Origin: Priapulus caudatus | Taxonomy: Eukaryota > Priapulida > Priapulimorpha > Priapulimorphida > Priapulidae | Length of the DNA: 53,579 nucleotides | Direction of reading: 5' to 3' | Assembly: GCF_000485595.1 (NCBI RefSeq) | Contig: NW_014577074.1 | Coordinates: 802,789 to 856,367 of the forward strand | In this document: positions 11,755-24,932 of the stretch, one piece after another | Layout: the number at the start of each line of letters is the position of its first letter | How positions within the stretch are numbered: position 1 is the stretch's first letter | Notes under the pieces: model-generated | The model's input: only the letters and a program-made list of their open reading frames with translations | Databases searched by the model: none | What the model was told of the DNA's origin: nothing | Made by a program: the position numbers and the translations under genes

Positions 11755-14590
11755 CTAACTAGTGTTTACAACTGCAACACTGATGAATGATGTTGGCGGC
11801 TAATTGTGAGTCGAGAATGTTTTATTTGCTAATCCACAGGACATCATTGACTCGGGCAATCACATGCACTACATACACTACAACTCCTAGCTTAGACACA
11901 CACTACGCAGTTCAGATGTTTATTCACGCGTCACTATTTTCGGTAAGGTTGCGAGTGTAGCTTTACGAAACGGCTACTATTGAGTTGTGTTACACGATCT
12001 ATGACGATAGCTGTGACTTCTTTTTGCTGGACACCTTTCGATGATTGTCGTAGCTAGTGCAGAGTAGAATATAATGTGTTCTTAACACAGGTCTAGTCTT
12101 AAACGTGCGATAGGCGCTATGCCTTCATGCTCATATTAGGCAGTTGGCAAGCGCAGCCGCTTTACTGTACGCTACCACGCACACGACTTGCTTGCTGTGC
12201 GATTTACAGCCTTACAGCCATGACATACTGCAATCCGCATCCCAGCAGATGAAGACCCTTGTGTAATGAGGTGGATGTGGCCGATCTCAAGTATAGCTAT
12301 TGCTATGTTGAGATCTCGTCCCGCACAGATTACTCGATAAATTCACACTTCTCAACTGCTTACATCTAGTTTCAACACAAGCCACAGCCAATGCATGTGC
12401 CTATGAACATTCTGCCGAGCCTAATTACGCCTAGCCTAATCAATTATACCTTGTACTACTTATATATTTACCTAATATGTTACTTAGGCCAAATATATTG
12501 TGTCAGCATGGCAATATTGTGCAATCAAAATATTTCACAACTGCCTAGTATAATATAAAATTTTAGACAAGTTTGCTTGAAAAGGAAGAAGGATGACGCC
12601 GTCTAGATTCTTTTTGGAGGAATGCAACACAGTGAACACTTCCAAATAACTACTGATATAGCAACCAGGTTTTATTCTGGGCATTTTGGTCTCATCCCTG
12701 ATGAATTTATTTTTGTACAAAATTTACCTGCTTTGCAGTTTTAGGCCCGATATAGAGCCTGCGGCCAGTAAAAACATGAGGTTATCTGGTGAATTTAGGG
12801 CTAAATAATAGGTGTTGATAGGAAAAAATCGGTAGTCATTGTTGCAAATACGGCAATATTCTAACTTTAATCTGTGAATAAATGTAAACCTTGTATTGTG
12901 TTGTAGTGGCTCGATAGTCAGGACAATTGCGTGGTCACATAGAAACCTTTTGACAACGCCAGCGACTGTACGAGACTTTCTTGTCAGACTAGAGAAGCTA
13001 TGTGATTTATATTAGTACTGAGTAGAAGTACGAAGAGTGTAAGCTTCATGAATCAACAAGACTTGAATCGTTAAATTATTGATTTTATCACAGAGCTGTC
13101 GCTGCGATATAGGATCTATACTACTCAAACACCACAGTTCCAAGGTGACCAAAGTTCCTTCTTCCCTGATTGCAAACAAAATTATATAGTCCAATTTATG
13201 ATTAGATAGAGCAAGGCACTAGTATACTCAGTACCAGTGGCCTTTACACTCTGGTAGGATAAATGGGCACACTTATAGAGTGTAAATGTGATCGCAGAAT
13301 ATTGAGAGTGGAAACTGTGAACCCCTTGTAGCGGAGATAGCTACCGTGCTGCCAGTGTAACCATAGAAAGCTGGGATCTGAATGAGAATTACCAAAACAG
13401 TCAGTGAAGTCGCTGCTGCTTACACACCGACAGCTTATTCATTTGGGCCTGCAGCATCCACGTTGAAAAATTATCTTTGCGATTCGCAACGTCTTGCCTA
13501 GTATAAATAGACAGGTGAGCACGGAAATAAGCAGCATCGCAGAAAGATGTAAGTGGTGTGACTGCCGGCCATTGATGAATTATTCATACAGATATTGCTG
13601 TACAAATAGTAGATATGATTCAGACCACTGAAAGCGGGGACAATTAATGTTTTTTGGATTTGGCGGTCCGTATATATAATTTGTAATATATTAGAGTGTA
13701 CTTCGTAACTATATCTATATATAATATCTTTTATTTTGGTTCTTGCTTTAAACCCTGCCTTTAATTTTGGCCTTGGAAACACTACAAGGCTACATAAAAA
13801 ACCTGTATAACATCTGCGTGAGACATTCATTCGCTACCCTACAAATATTATATCATAGGCTTTCAGCAAGGCTACATAATATTTCCATTGCACCAGTAAC
13901 TAGTACAATGCAACTATATTAGCTAAAAATTATGTAATCTGTATCATGACATTTGTTTCCCCTGGCCAAAAGCGTCTGTGAGGTGGAAATGTTTTTCGTT
14001 ATGGTGTTTGCGCGTTCTCGGATGGTGTAGGCAAAGCGAGCAGTGCAGGTGCATGGCCAAGCAACAATTTGAAAATTGGTTGCAATTTGTGTGCATTCAT
14101 TTAAGATATTCTGGAACACATTGTATGAGGACGTATATGCTTTACCGAACATGCATGCCTGTACCAATCATTACAATTATATCTATTGTTATGTTATTAT
14201 GTTGTGTATATATAGTTACACCTATTATAGTATACCTATATCATATATATGTTATATACTTACATTATATGTTTAATTAGTATATTCATTAATATATTTT
14301 GCAAATACTATACACAACAATCTTATTGGCAGCAGTTGTAGCTTGTACACAAATGTTCATATATCTGAATTTATTGTACTTGAATCACCTGTTTGTTACG
14401 ATGTAGTTGTACCTGAGCCGTTTTTTTCCAAAATTCTAGTTATGCAGAAATATGAAGACTAGTTTGTCATTTTCATTTTTATTACTTACAGCAGGACGCC
14501 ACTTTATTTACTCAGCAAGTAGGAGTCAACGATATCACGATAGACAATCTCGACCGATCTTACCTTGTGGCGCGGGGGAAATTGTGTCTC
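11755..14590. repeat. Duplicated block, copy 2 (short, noisy)
   Basis: Collinear with 15962-18545 from CTAACTAGTGTTTACAA onwards. It carries many more single-base insertions and deletions than copies 1 and 3, consistent with uncorrected long-read gap filling. Confidence 0.88.
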
Positions 14591-14855
14591 ACCTTAAGTT
14601 AAGGAGGGAATGTTCCCCCTTCTTTTACACCTCTTGACCTTTGACCTTTGACCCCCAGCTTCGACATCCCAACTCGTTTTCGGATTCCCCCCCCACCCAC
14701 GTCCCGAGTATCGTGACCATACGTCGAGCCGTTTAGATTTGTGCCCAACTGTTGACGGACGCACGGACGGCCGGACGCACGGACGGCCGGACGGCCGGAC
14801 GCACGGACAATCATGCGATTCTACAAGCTGCATCTGACTATGTCAGATGAGCTAA
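14591..14855. repeat. Repeat C, second half, copy 1
   Basis: Matches 24383-24630. Contains CTTGACCTTTGACCTTTGAC, a C-rich tract, GTTTAGATTTGTGCCCAACT, a GACGGACGCACGGACGG minisatellite (about 14753-14808) and a terminal hairpin CATCTGAC-TAT-GTCAGATG. Confidence 0.85.
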
Positions 14856-14859
14856 AAAT

Positions 14860-15935
14860 GTGACGCATTAAACAATGATTTCAATAACAATACTCAAGCA
14901 AATCGTTTTTAAATGGATGGAATATCATGACAAGTGCCACCTTGCACGGTACATACACGATTTAACAAGAATTTTTGGACGCAATTGTGACATATCAAAA
15001 ATCATTTTTGATAAAACCATGTTTACAATTACACATGGTATCCCTCTAAACATTGTACACATAAGAAATCATCATGCACAAGCTGTAACACACAGAGAGT
15101 AAATGTTCCTCATAATTGTTCTGTTAAGATTTTCATAGCTTAATCATTACAAACTGACATTTATGGAATGCATCGCATAGATGAATACTCACAATCAATA
15201 TAAAGATTCATTAATATGAGGTTTAACTTGGCGAAATTTCTGCAAAGTATTTATGCAAAGGTGCATTCAATATACCATACACAAATACATAAATAAATAA
15301 ATAAATAAATAAATGTGTGCATGTGCGTGTGCACGCAAAGGTCACACAGCAAGACTGTATGCTGCATATATTGAATGCTACAACAATATTCATCAACCAC
15401 TGTGGTCAGTTTCTGAGGTATAATGCAGTGTTATGCAGAAATATGTTCTTCACTGATTTTCATAGAATGCATGTAACCAAGCAGTACTCAAAGGCAACTA
15501 AAATACTACTTTCCATAGTGCGACAGAAGATACCAGCAAATACAGGTCAGTACCAGTGCCGAATATCAAGTGCAAACTAATTTTACACTGTCTTCTCACC
15601 ATGAAGAATGAAACACACACCGGGCCACAGACCAGAAGCTACCCAGACGTCCGATTGGCTCCACTGCTGCTTTGGATGTGTTTACTTGTTGCAATATATT
15701 CCAAATGAGTGGATCTGTCAACAGACCGGCTCATACACCTACTTCAGAGAGCAATATACATGGCATAGCATCTAAACAGGGACACTATAAAGGCTTAAAT
15801 GACTTCACATAATCGTGGATGTTTACATTGTTCTTATCCAAGTGAAATGCTCAAAAAAGCATACTTCAATAGTAAATACGAAACAAGTGCCGCAGAGCGA
15901 CAGCGCTCAACTGATGTGTACTGTAGCCGGCTAAT
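14860..15935. repeat. Repeat B, copy 1
   Basis: Collinear with 22809-23800. Contains an (AAAT)n microsatellite at about 15288-15314 and a frame (15317-15580) that is shared only because the DNA is duplicated. Ends at the CAAGTGCCGCAGAGCGACAG junction motif. Confidence 0.88.
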
Positions 15936-18900
15936 TATATATATATATAATATATATATATATATGCTAACTAGTGTTTACAAACTGAACACTATGAATG
16001 ATGTGGGCAGGCTAATGCTGGTGAGAATGTTTATTTGCTAATCCACAGGACATCCACTTGACCTCGGGCAATCACATGCACTACATACACTACAACTCCT
16101 AGCTACACACACACTACGCAGTTCAGATGTTTATTCACGCCTCACTATTTTCAATTGCATACTTACAAACGCTACATTGACGTGTGTATACAGATCTATT
16201 ACAAGCTACAATCACGACACCTTTCATGATTCAAGCATGAAAAAATATCAATGTTTCTACACAGGGTCAGTCTAACGTGCGAAGGCAGAGGCAAGTGGCA
16301 AGCGCAGGTTTACTGTACGTACACGCACACAGCTTGCTGCTGTGCGATACAGCCTTACAGCCATGACAACTGCATCCGCATCCCAGCAGATGAAGACCTG
16401 TGTAATGAGGCTGGAGCCATCAATACTGCTATAATCCTCCCGGCACAGATACTCGATAAACTCACACTTCTCAACCTGTACCATTCTAGTTCAACACAAG
16501 CACAGCCAATAGCAGTGCATGAACATCGCAGCCAATACGCTAGCTACATCAATTACTACCTTGACTACTTATATATTTACTAATATTATACTATGCCAAA
16601 ATATATGGTTCAGCATGCAATTCAAAATATTTCACAACTGTATTATAATATAAATTTAGACAATTGTTGAAAAGGGAAAAGGATGACCGTCTAGATTATT
16701 TTCTGGAGGAATGCAACACAGTGAACACTTCCAAATAACTACTGAATAGCAACCAGGTTTTTATCTGGGCAATTTTGTCTCATCCCTGATAATTTATTTT
16801 GTACAAAATTTACCTGTTTGCGAGTTTTAGGCCCGATATGATCAGCCTGCGGCCCAGTAAAAACATGAGGTTTCTGTGAATTACTAAATAATAGTTTTGA
16901 TAGAAAAAAATGGTAGTCATTGTGCAAATACGGCAAATATCTACTCTTAATTTTAAAAATGTAACCTCTATTTGGGTTGTGAGTGGCTCCGATAGTCAGG
17001 ACCAAATCTGTTCCACATAAAACCTTGACAATGCCAACGACTTACGACGACTTTCTTTCAACTAGAGAACTCTTGATTTATATATATATATATATTATAT
17101 ATACAAGTGCAGCTTCATGAATCAACAAGTTGAATCGTAAATGATGCATTTATCACAGAGCTGTGCCTGGATAATAGGATCACTACTCAACACCAAGTCC
17201 AGTGACCAAGTCCTCTTCCCTGATTGCAACAAAATTATATATCAATTATGAATTAGATAGAGCAAGCACAGTATACTCAGTGACCAGTGGCCTTTACACT
17301 CTGGTAGATAAATGGGCACTATAGATGTAAATGTGATCCAACTACTGAGAGTGAAACATGTAGAACCCCTGTAGCAGGAGATAGCTAACCGTGCTGCAGT
17401 GTAACCATAGAAAGCTGGGATCTGATGAGAATTTACCAAACAGTCAGTGAAGTGCTGCTGCTACACACCGACAGCTATTCATTGGGCCTGCAGATCCACG
17501 TGAAAAATTATCTTTTGGATTCCAACGTCTGCCTTATAAATAGACAGTGAGCAGGAAAATAAGCAGATCTGCAGAAAGAGTCAAGTTGGTGTGACTGCCG
17601 GCATGATGAATTATCACGATATCTGCTGTACAATACCGTAGAATATGATTCAGACCACTGAAAGCGGGACAATTAATGTTTTTGGATTTGGGGTCACGTA
17701 TATATATTTGTAATATATAGATGTATGTACTAACTATATTATATATAATATCTTTTATGGTTTGCTTTCTGCTTTAATTTTGGCCCTTGGAACACTACAA
17801 GGCTACATTAAAACCTGTATAACATTCGCGTGAGACCATCATCCTACCCTACAAATTATACTCATCAGCTTTCACAAGGTACAGTAATATCCCATTGCAA
17901 CCAGTAAAGTACCAATGCAACTTAATAATTAGTAAAAATTATATATCTGTATCATGCATTGTTTCCCCTGGCCAAAAAGGTCTGTGAGGTGGAAAATGTT
18001 TTTCGTTATGTGTTTGCGCGTTTCGAGGTCGTAGCAAAGCGAGCAGTGCAGGTGCCGGCCAAGCAACATTTTGAAAAAATGGTGCAATTTGGTGCATTCT
18101 TTAAGCTATTCTGAACACATTGTATGAGACTATATGTTATACTAACATGCATACACTGTTACATATCATTACAATTATATCTATGTTATGTATATATATG
18201 TGTATATATATAGTTACACCTATATAGTTAACTATATATATATATGTTATATTACGTTACATTATATTTACCATTAGTATAATTCATTATATATTTGCAA
18301 ATATATACACACAAATCTTATGCAGCATGTAGCTGTAACACAATGTTCATATATCTGAATTTATTGACTTGATCACCTGTTTGTTACGTGTAGTTGTACC
18401 TGAGCCGTTTTTTCCAAAATTTCAGTTATGGCAAAATATGAAAGATAGTTTCATTTCATTTTTATACTACAGCAGGCACCCACTTTATTTACTCAACAAA
18501 GTAGAGTCAAAATTCACATAGACAATCTCGACCCTTACCTGTGGGGGGGGGGTGCACGCATGTGTGAACCTATACTTGGCTCCTTCAATAGCAACCACAG
18601 TGTTCAACATTTCCTTACCAGGCAGTTGAATTATGATTAACCTACCTATGCACCTAACAAAGTAGTACCACCCCGATCTAAACTGTCAGAGTACAGTGCT
18701 GCAAGCATGTAGTTATGTGTTTTCTTGAGCGATTAAATATTATATAGTTCGCAAGTGATGTATTCTTGTTATAATAAAGCAAAAGAAGAGTTTATGTGAA
18801 ACCCAGGCAGTATCGTGGGTACTAATGGCAAAAGGCAAAGCTGAACTTCCAAGTGAGACAAGCAAAAAATTTCCATTAACATTTGCACATAGCACAAGTG

Positions 18901-19582
18901 TAAGTGGTGTAAATTATGAATGTTCAGTTACGTACCATTTCATCAGGGATTTCTTAACATGGTCAGAGTACGACTCCCTCATGAATTTACATATACTCAA
19001 ATTAAAATATTCATAATTCATCTATGATACATACCTGTTATACCACCATATAAAATTCGAAAGCACATCTGACATCTGTACATTCCACACCTTTCGTTAA
19101 AACATGGGTGTCACCGTGCATGAAGGAAAATACAGATCCTATACCACTGCAATGAAGCTGACACACAAAACTAATTCGTACGTGTCAGACCGTAGAACAA
19201 GTATTGGATATTCCGATGCCCTGATATTTGGGCAGCGATTTTTATGTGCGGTTCTAGAAAAGCATAGTTACTCAACTCATTGTCACTTATCACAGAGTAA
19301 CAATTGTGCACAGAAAAACGTAGTACTTACATATTTTGCTTTGCCATTTTGCTTGGCCACTAATATTTACAGCTCACATAACTACGAAATGCTTCATTTG
19401 GTATATCTACTTGACGACAAAATAATGTAAGAATTACTTTTTCGCTCAAACCTCACGTTAATAAAGGGTACAACAGTTACTGCGCAAAATGAATTGTCTA
19501 AGTATGTTAAACCACCTAAAGATCAGACACTTTGTGCAAGTACTTTGAACTAATTTCAGTTATTGTGGCAGACCCTGGGTTG

Positions 19583-19690
19583 CAGAGCATAGTCTAGCAT
19601 AGCTCTAGTACTATAGCCCACGTACAGTTGCCGCAGGCCTGCGACAACTGTACGCGGGCTATAGTACTAGTTAGAGCTAAGTCTAGCATT
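19583..19690. repeat. Hairpin-forming inverted repeat (copy 3)
   Basis: Inner stem of TAGTACTATAGCCCACGTAC with its near-exact complement, plus an outer stem (AGTCTAGCATAGCTCTAG against GAGCTAAGTCT). It may be a tiny foldback element carried within the duplicated block. Confidence 0.65.
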
Positions 19691-20356
19691 GCAATGGTGG
19701 GTCAATCATTTATCATGAAGAGGAGGGGGAGCATACACATTATCACACAAGCATTACATATACCATCGAAATAATATAGTAGTTAGCCTCTCTATACATA
19801 TTTTTGGACACATGTATGCACGGAAATCTCCTACCACATACACCTAATAATAGGTATTATATAAGTGTAAATGGTTATATTTCTGCCATGAATACTGGGA
19901 GCGAATGGAAACCAATATCAAAATCAAACTAGCATCTAGGTGAAAAATATATTATTATTAATATACCTAATAAATCATCAATTCTCGCATGATTTTAATT
20001 ATTTGTGACTTCTGTTTTTGGCACTTCTTCCACGCCTGTTAGTGACTGTTACAAAGATCCACTGCATCTTTCACAGTGAGTAAGAGTTCAAATGTATACA
20101 AATTACAACTAATAATACTAATAGTAATATTATTACTAGTACTACTACTAGTGCGTGTACTATGTGATATGACTGAACTAGAGAGTACAGTACAAATGCA
20201 TAATTTTCTTCCAAAAATGAATCCGATTCTTGGTTCTGCCGGTGAGGGTAGCATACACAATACCCATCATAACCTTGTTACACAGCTATATTATTGAAAA
20301 AATTGGGTAAATGCTTGAAAAAATGATCGACAACTGATGCAAACGAACGCGCCTAC

Positions 20357-20531
20357 CTTCACAGATGTATCCCTGTCCGATGAGGCCCCACAGAAGATCT
20401 GTGCAGTGGTGACAATATGTTGGCTTGTGAAAAGTCTTTTTAGTGAAGAAATGTCCATGTCCATGCTCCAAATCTTGTGGCGGCTCCATCTCCGCGCTAG
20501 CTCTAATGCTATCCAGGTCGTAGGCCGCCAT
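20357..20531 (-). CDS. First coding exon of a C1-domain (diacylglycerol/phorbol-ester-type) protein, intact copy
   Basis: ATGGCGGCC opens a 58-codon exon ending at a donor GTAGGC in phase 1. After an acidic leader (residues 1-22) comes the first half of a C1 zinc domain: the zinc-ligand His in the HGHGHFF run, then PTYCHHCTDLLWGLIGQGYIC with the first three Cys ligands. The best recalled matches are diacylglycerol kinase theta (GHSFRKVTLTKPTFCHLC) and protein kinase C. The second half of the domain (CNFxxHxxC) should be on the next exon to the left but was not found; the downstream sequence is noisy and repeated. Paired with a broken copy at 9279-9455. Confidence 0.62.
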
Positions 20532-21274
20532 ATTCACTGTCGCTCCTGTCGCCTCCAGCTTGTTGTCACATTGGTTTTACCCGCTGGTACAAGGTATGCA
20601 CGGTAGGATCACACACTATTAACCGATGCACATCAATGAGAAGGTGTCTATTGATATCTCGACCATTCCACTGAACATTTGAAACGATCAAGGGGTTATT
20701 TCCACAGGCTTTTCATCCTGATCAGTCACAGAAGTGAATGCTACCGTAGCGCTCCTCTTCCGCGCGAAAGCGAGGCTTTACATTCACAACTCCAAACATT
20801 TTCATGGCGCCATCTACAGGTAGAAGCAGCATAAAAACGAAATGCAATCCTAAAGCCTGCTTTCTTTAGCATGCTGAAATCAAGCTCTCTAGGACCTACC
20901 ATAAGGAAATATGCCATTATTCAAAATATAATAGTAGAAAGGTCAATTATATTGGTGAGTCGGTGACTCCTAGTATGAGTAAACCTTCTAACTTAATTTG
21001 GCTCTAGCTGAACACTTACTTAATAATATCAAACGATTTACACTACAAGATGAGAATGTACGCACCATTGCATGACCGGTTAAAACTACAAATTTGTATA
21101 TTTCAATAGTTAGTGCTGATAGTAGTGTAATTGTTAGAATCCAGATGAGACGGGATACCAGAGAAGTGTTGCCGAAAGGAGGTGTTGATCCTAACCGCTG
21201 AGCGTGGATCTTGCGCGCAGTTCCGCAGCAAGGCGCACGCCACAGCGGGAACTTCCTACGAAAGTATACAGCGC

Positions 21275-21340
21275 TGCTGGCAGCTATGGATCCCGTGCGC
21301 CGAATGCATAGGTCGGCGCACGGATCCATAGCTGCCAGCA
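21275..21340. repeat. Strong 28-bp-stem hairpin (copy 3)
   Basis: TGCTGGCAGCTATGGATCC then GTGCGCCGA, a 9-base loop (ATGCATAGG), then the complementary strand, with one extra C. The counterpart at 10216-10281 has two or three more mismatches. Confidence 0.75.
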
Positions 21341-22187
21341 AACAGTCCGGAATTTTAGCGGGGGCACAGAGGGCAGACATTTGGGACATGGGAGGAACTC
21401 GCGACTTAGATGGGGGGTGGTACGGATAGGGGGGCGAGAGCGAAGCTTTTGATTTCGCCGTGGCTCCGTTTCCGTGCGGTCTTAGGCGTTTTCACTATAA
21501 GTTGCAAACATAAAAAGTTCCAAACATAATAAAAATCGGACCGTCATTTAATGGAAAATTTGATAAAATATATGAAATAGATGAATGATGTGTGATTTGA
21601 ATAAATCAAAGACTGAATAGATTGAATAGTTATTTTATTTGCACTATTACAGTGCAGTACAATTGTTTACAAATCGACAGAGGTAGACTCTGCTCTCATC
21701 AAAATATCACAGATTCTTCCAATTATAGTGTCAATAGACAAAAATTAATTATATTGTTGTAAATATAATCTATACTATAAATAACAAGTGCCGCGGAGCG
21801 ACAGCGCTCATCTCACGTCTACTGCGGTGACTCTGTGGTGGAGTGGTGGGATTCTAGTAAACCCTGTTAGTCCCAAATGTGTTCACATACGCGCCGAAAC
21901 AGTGGAAGGCACAGGGATGGTATCAGGAACCTTCTCGAAGAAATGTTCGTTGGGATCGTTATGAAAGTTGCCACGAGATGGCGTGTACGTTTAAGTGTCT
22001 TAAGATTAAAGATGGAAGCTCCCATCGTACGTAGTAGCAACAACTATTTGCTAGACAGAATAGGTAAGCACTCATCCATTTACCTACGCAAGCCTACAGG
22101 ATGAAATAGAGAGATGCCACCTGTAACTAATTAACGTAGGCAAAAACTACACAGTACTATCACCACCACATGCACTGGCAGTGGCAT

Positions 22188-22808
22188 NNNNNNNNNNNNN
22201 NNNNNNNNNNNNNNNNNNNNNNNNNNNNNNNNNNNNNNNNNNNNNNNNNNNNNNNNNNNNNNNNNNNNNNNNNNNNNNNNNNNNNNNNNNNNNNNNNNNN
22301 NNNNNNNNNNNNNNNNNNNNNNNNNNNNNNNNNNNNNNNNNNNNNNNNNNNNNNNNNNNNNNNNNNNNNNNNNNNNNNNNNNNNNNNNNNNNNNNNNNNN
22401 NNNNNNNNNNNNNNNNNNNNNNNNNNNNNNNNNNNNNNNNNNNNNNNNNNNNNNNNNNNNNNNNNNNNNNNNNNNNNNNNNNNNNNNNNNNNNNNNNNNN
22501 NNNNNNNNNNNNNNNNNNNNNNNNNNNNNNNNNNNNNNNNNNNNNNNNNNNNNNNNNNNNNNNNNNNNNNNNNNNNNNNNNNNNNNNNNNNNNNNNNNNN
22601 NNNNNNNNNNNNNNNNNNNNNNNNNNNNNNNNNNNNNNNNNNNNNNNNNNNNNNNNNNNNNNNNNNNNNNNNNNNNNNNNNNNNNNNNNNNNNNNNNNNN
22701 NNNNNNNNNNNNNNNNNNNNNNNNNNNNNNNNNNNNNNNNNNNNNNNNNNNNNNNNNNNNNNNNNNNNNNNNNNNNNNNNNNNNNNNNNNNNNNNNNNNN
22801 NNNNNNNN
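22188..22808. other. Assembly gap (621 N)
   Basis: Run of N. The open frames that span it are artefacts. Confidence 0.98.
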
Positions 22809-23800
22809 CATACACGATTTAGACAGATTTTTTGGACGCATTGTGACATATCAAAAATCATTTTTGGATAAACCATGTTTACAATTACACATGGTATCCC
22901 TCTAAACATTGTACACATAAGAATCATCATGCACAAGCTGTAACCACACAGAGAAGTAAATGTTCCTCATAATTGTTCTGTTAAGATTTTCATAGCTTAA
23001 TCACTTACAAAACTGACATTTATGGAATGCATCGCATAGATGGAATATACTCGACAATCAATATAAAGATTCATTAATATGAGGTTTAACTTGGCGAAAT
23101 TTCTGCAAAGTATTTATGCAAAGGTGGCATTCAATATACCATACACAAAATACTAAATAAATAAATAATAAATAAATGTGTGCATGTGCGTGTGCCGCAA
23201 AGGTCACACAGCAAGACTGTATGCTGCATATATTGAATGCTACAACAATATTCATCAACCACTGTGGTCAGTTTCTGAGGTATAATGCAGTGTTATGCAG
23301 AAATATGTTCTTCACTGATTTTCATAGAATGCATGTAACCAAGCAGTACTCAAGAGGCAACTAAAATACTACTTTCCATAGTGCGACAGAAGATACCAGC
23401 AAATACAGGTCAGTACCAGTGCCGAATATCAAGTGCAAACTAATTTTACACTGTCTTCTCACCATGAGAATGAAACACACACCGGGCCACAGACCAGAAG
23501 CTACCACAGACGTCCGATTGGCCTCCACTGCTGGCTTTGGATGTGTTTACTTGTTGCAATATATTCCAAATGAGTGGATCTGTCACGACCGGCTCATACA
23601 CCTACTTCAGAGAGCAATATACATGCATAGCATCTAAACAGGGAACACTATAAAGGCTTAAATGACTTCACATAATCGTGGATGTTTACATTGTTCTTAT
23701 CCAAGTGAAATGCTCAAAAAAGCATACTTCAATAGTAAATAGAAACAAGTGCCGCAGAGCAACAGCGCTCAACGTGACGTGTACTGTAGCCGGCTATTCT
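22809..23800. repeat. Repeat B, copy 2
   Basis: Collinear with the corresponding part of 14940-15935. Its left end is lost in the gap. Confidence 0.88.
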
Positions 23801-23967
23801 CTAATAAACTCACTGGCAACCGAATCAAGTGCGCCCTCCCGCCACCACGTTGATAGGCTTTGCTATACGCGGTATACAGTAATAATATATAGCTGTGTCG
23901 GCTTTAATGACTTCGCTATATTAACGTTATCATGGATATGCGTCGAGCGCGAGCGTAGTGGTGTGGT

Positions 23968-24010
23968 GGGGGAGGTGCGGGTAAGGGGGGGGAGGGGCGG
24001 GTAAAGGGGG
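23968..24010 (+). repeat. G-rich tract with quadruplex-forming pattern
   Basis: At least four runs of three or more G separated by short loops (GGGGG, GGG, GGGGGGG, GGGG, GGG, GGGGG). Lies in the only unique stretch between repeats B and C. Confidence 0.6.
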
Positions 24011-24041
24011 CTCTAATATCAAAAGCAGTTCAGTCCTTTGT

Positions 24042-24630
24042 TAACAGTCAACAAATCCATGTTTAACTCTCCTCTTGGGGTTCAAAAGATTATCAGACAC
24101 TTACTCTTCGCACGTCAGTGGAAAGCAAATTTCATGGTCCTTTCAATAAAGCCATAAAAATGGTAGGTCACCGCTAGAAACAAAAAAGTTTTTCAATCGC
24201 TCCGTCAGACCATGTCCTCAGAAAATGTCTAAAATCTGCCCTGTGCCCCCATTGACCTTTGACCTGTGACCTCCAATTTCGGCACAGTGATGGCTTTTCC
24301 TACCTTGATGCTATACACCGACTATCATGAGCCTAGATCGAGCCGTTTAGATTTGTGCCGCAATTCTGCATTTCCTCCCTATACCTTAAGTTAAGGAGGG
24401 AATGTTCCCCCTTCTTTTACACCTCTTGACCTTTGACCTTTGACCCCCAGCTGCGACATCCGAACACGTTTTCGGATTCCCCCCCCCCACGACAACCACC
24501 AACCCACGTCCCAAACATCGTGACTGTACGTCGAGCTGTTAAGATTTGTGCCCAACTGTTGACGGACGCACGGACGGACGCACGCTCATGCGATTCTACA
24601 AGCTGCATCTGACTATGTCAGATGAGCTAA
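24042..24630. repeat. Repeat C, uninterrupted copy
   Basis: Joins in one piece the two halves seen at 11300 and 14591. Internally it is a loose tandem: TGACCTTTGACC near 24255 and 24425, and GTTTAGATTTGTGCC-like segments near 24345 and 24540. Ends about 300 bases beyond the kinesin stop codon. Confidence 0.85.
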
Positions 24631-24932
24631 CAAATACTGTTAAGTGTGTGAAGACCTCTATCCTACAGGTCCTTCATATATCACAATGATGCAAGAGAGA
24701 GGGATGCATGTACTGTATTTGTCTGATGGAATTGCCATAAAAATAAGCAATGCCTATCACCTCATTTGTTCATACCTAGCCTATTTACATAATAGTCTTT
24801 CTACAAGTCAGCCTATATTCACTAATTCTTGCTTAAAACCTTCTATATGCAAAATTGTACAGTTTATGACTGGCAAGTGATATGAAAGCACTAATGGCTT
24901 TAGGCAACAAAAATGAAACACCTATCTCACAA

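Larger units (their letters stand above)
15962..22187. repeat. Duplicated block, copy 3
   Basis: Reference copy for the block. Holds the intact C1 exon (20357-20531), hairpins at about 19605-19665 and 21275-21340, and the junction motif at 21785. It runs into a 621-base N gap. Confidence 0.92.

Noticed and set aside
15317-15580. 87-codon frame also present in the second repeat B copy
   Set aside because: Its conservation is explained by recent duplication of the whole DNA block; the second copy is frameshifted and no family is recognisable.
22131-22936. Frames of 210-260 codons on both strands
   Set aside because: They are almost entirely X from the 621-base N gap.
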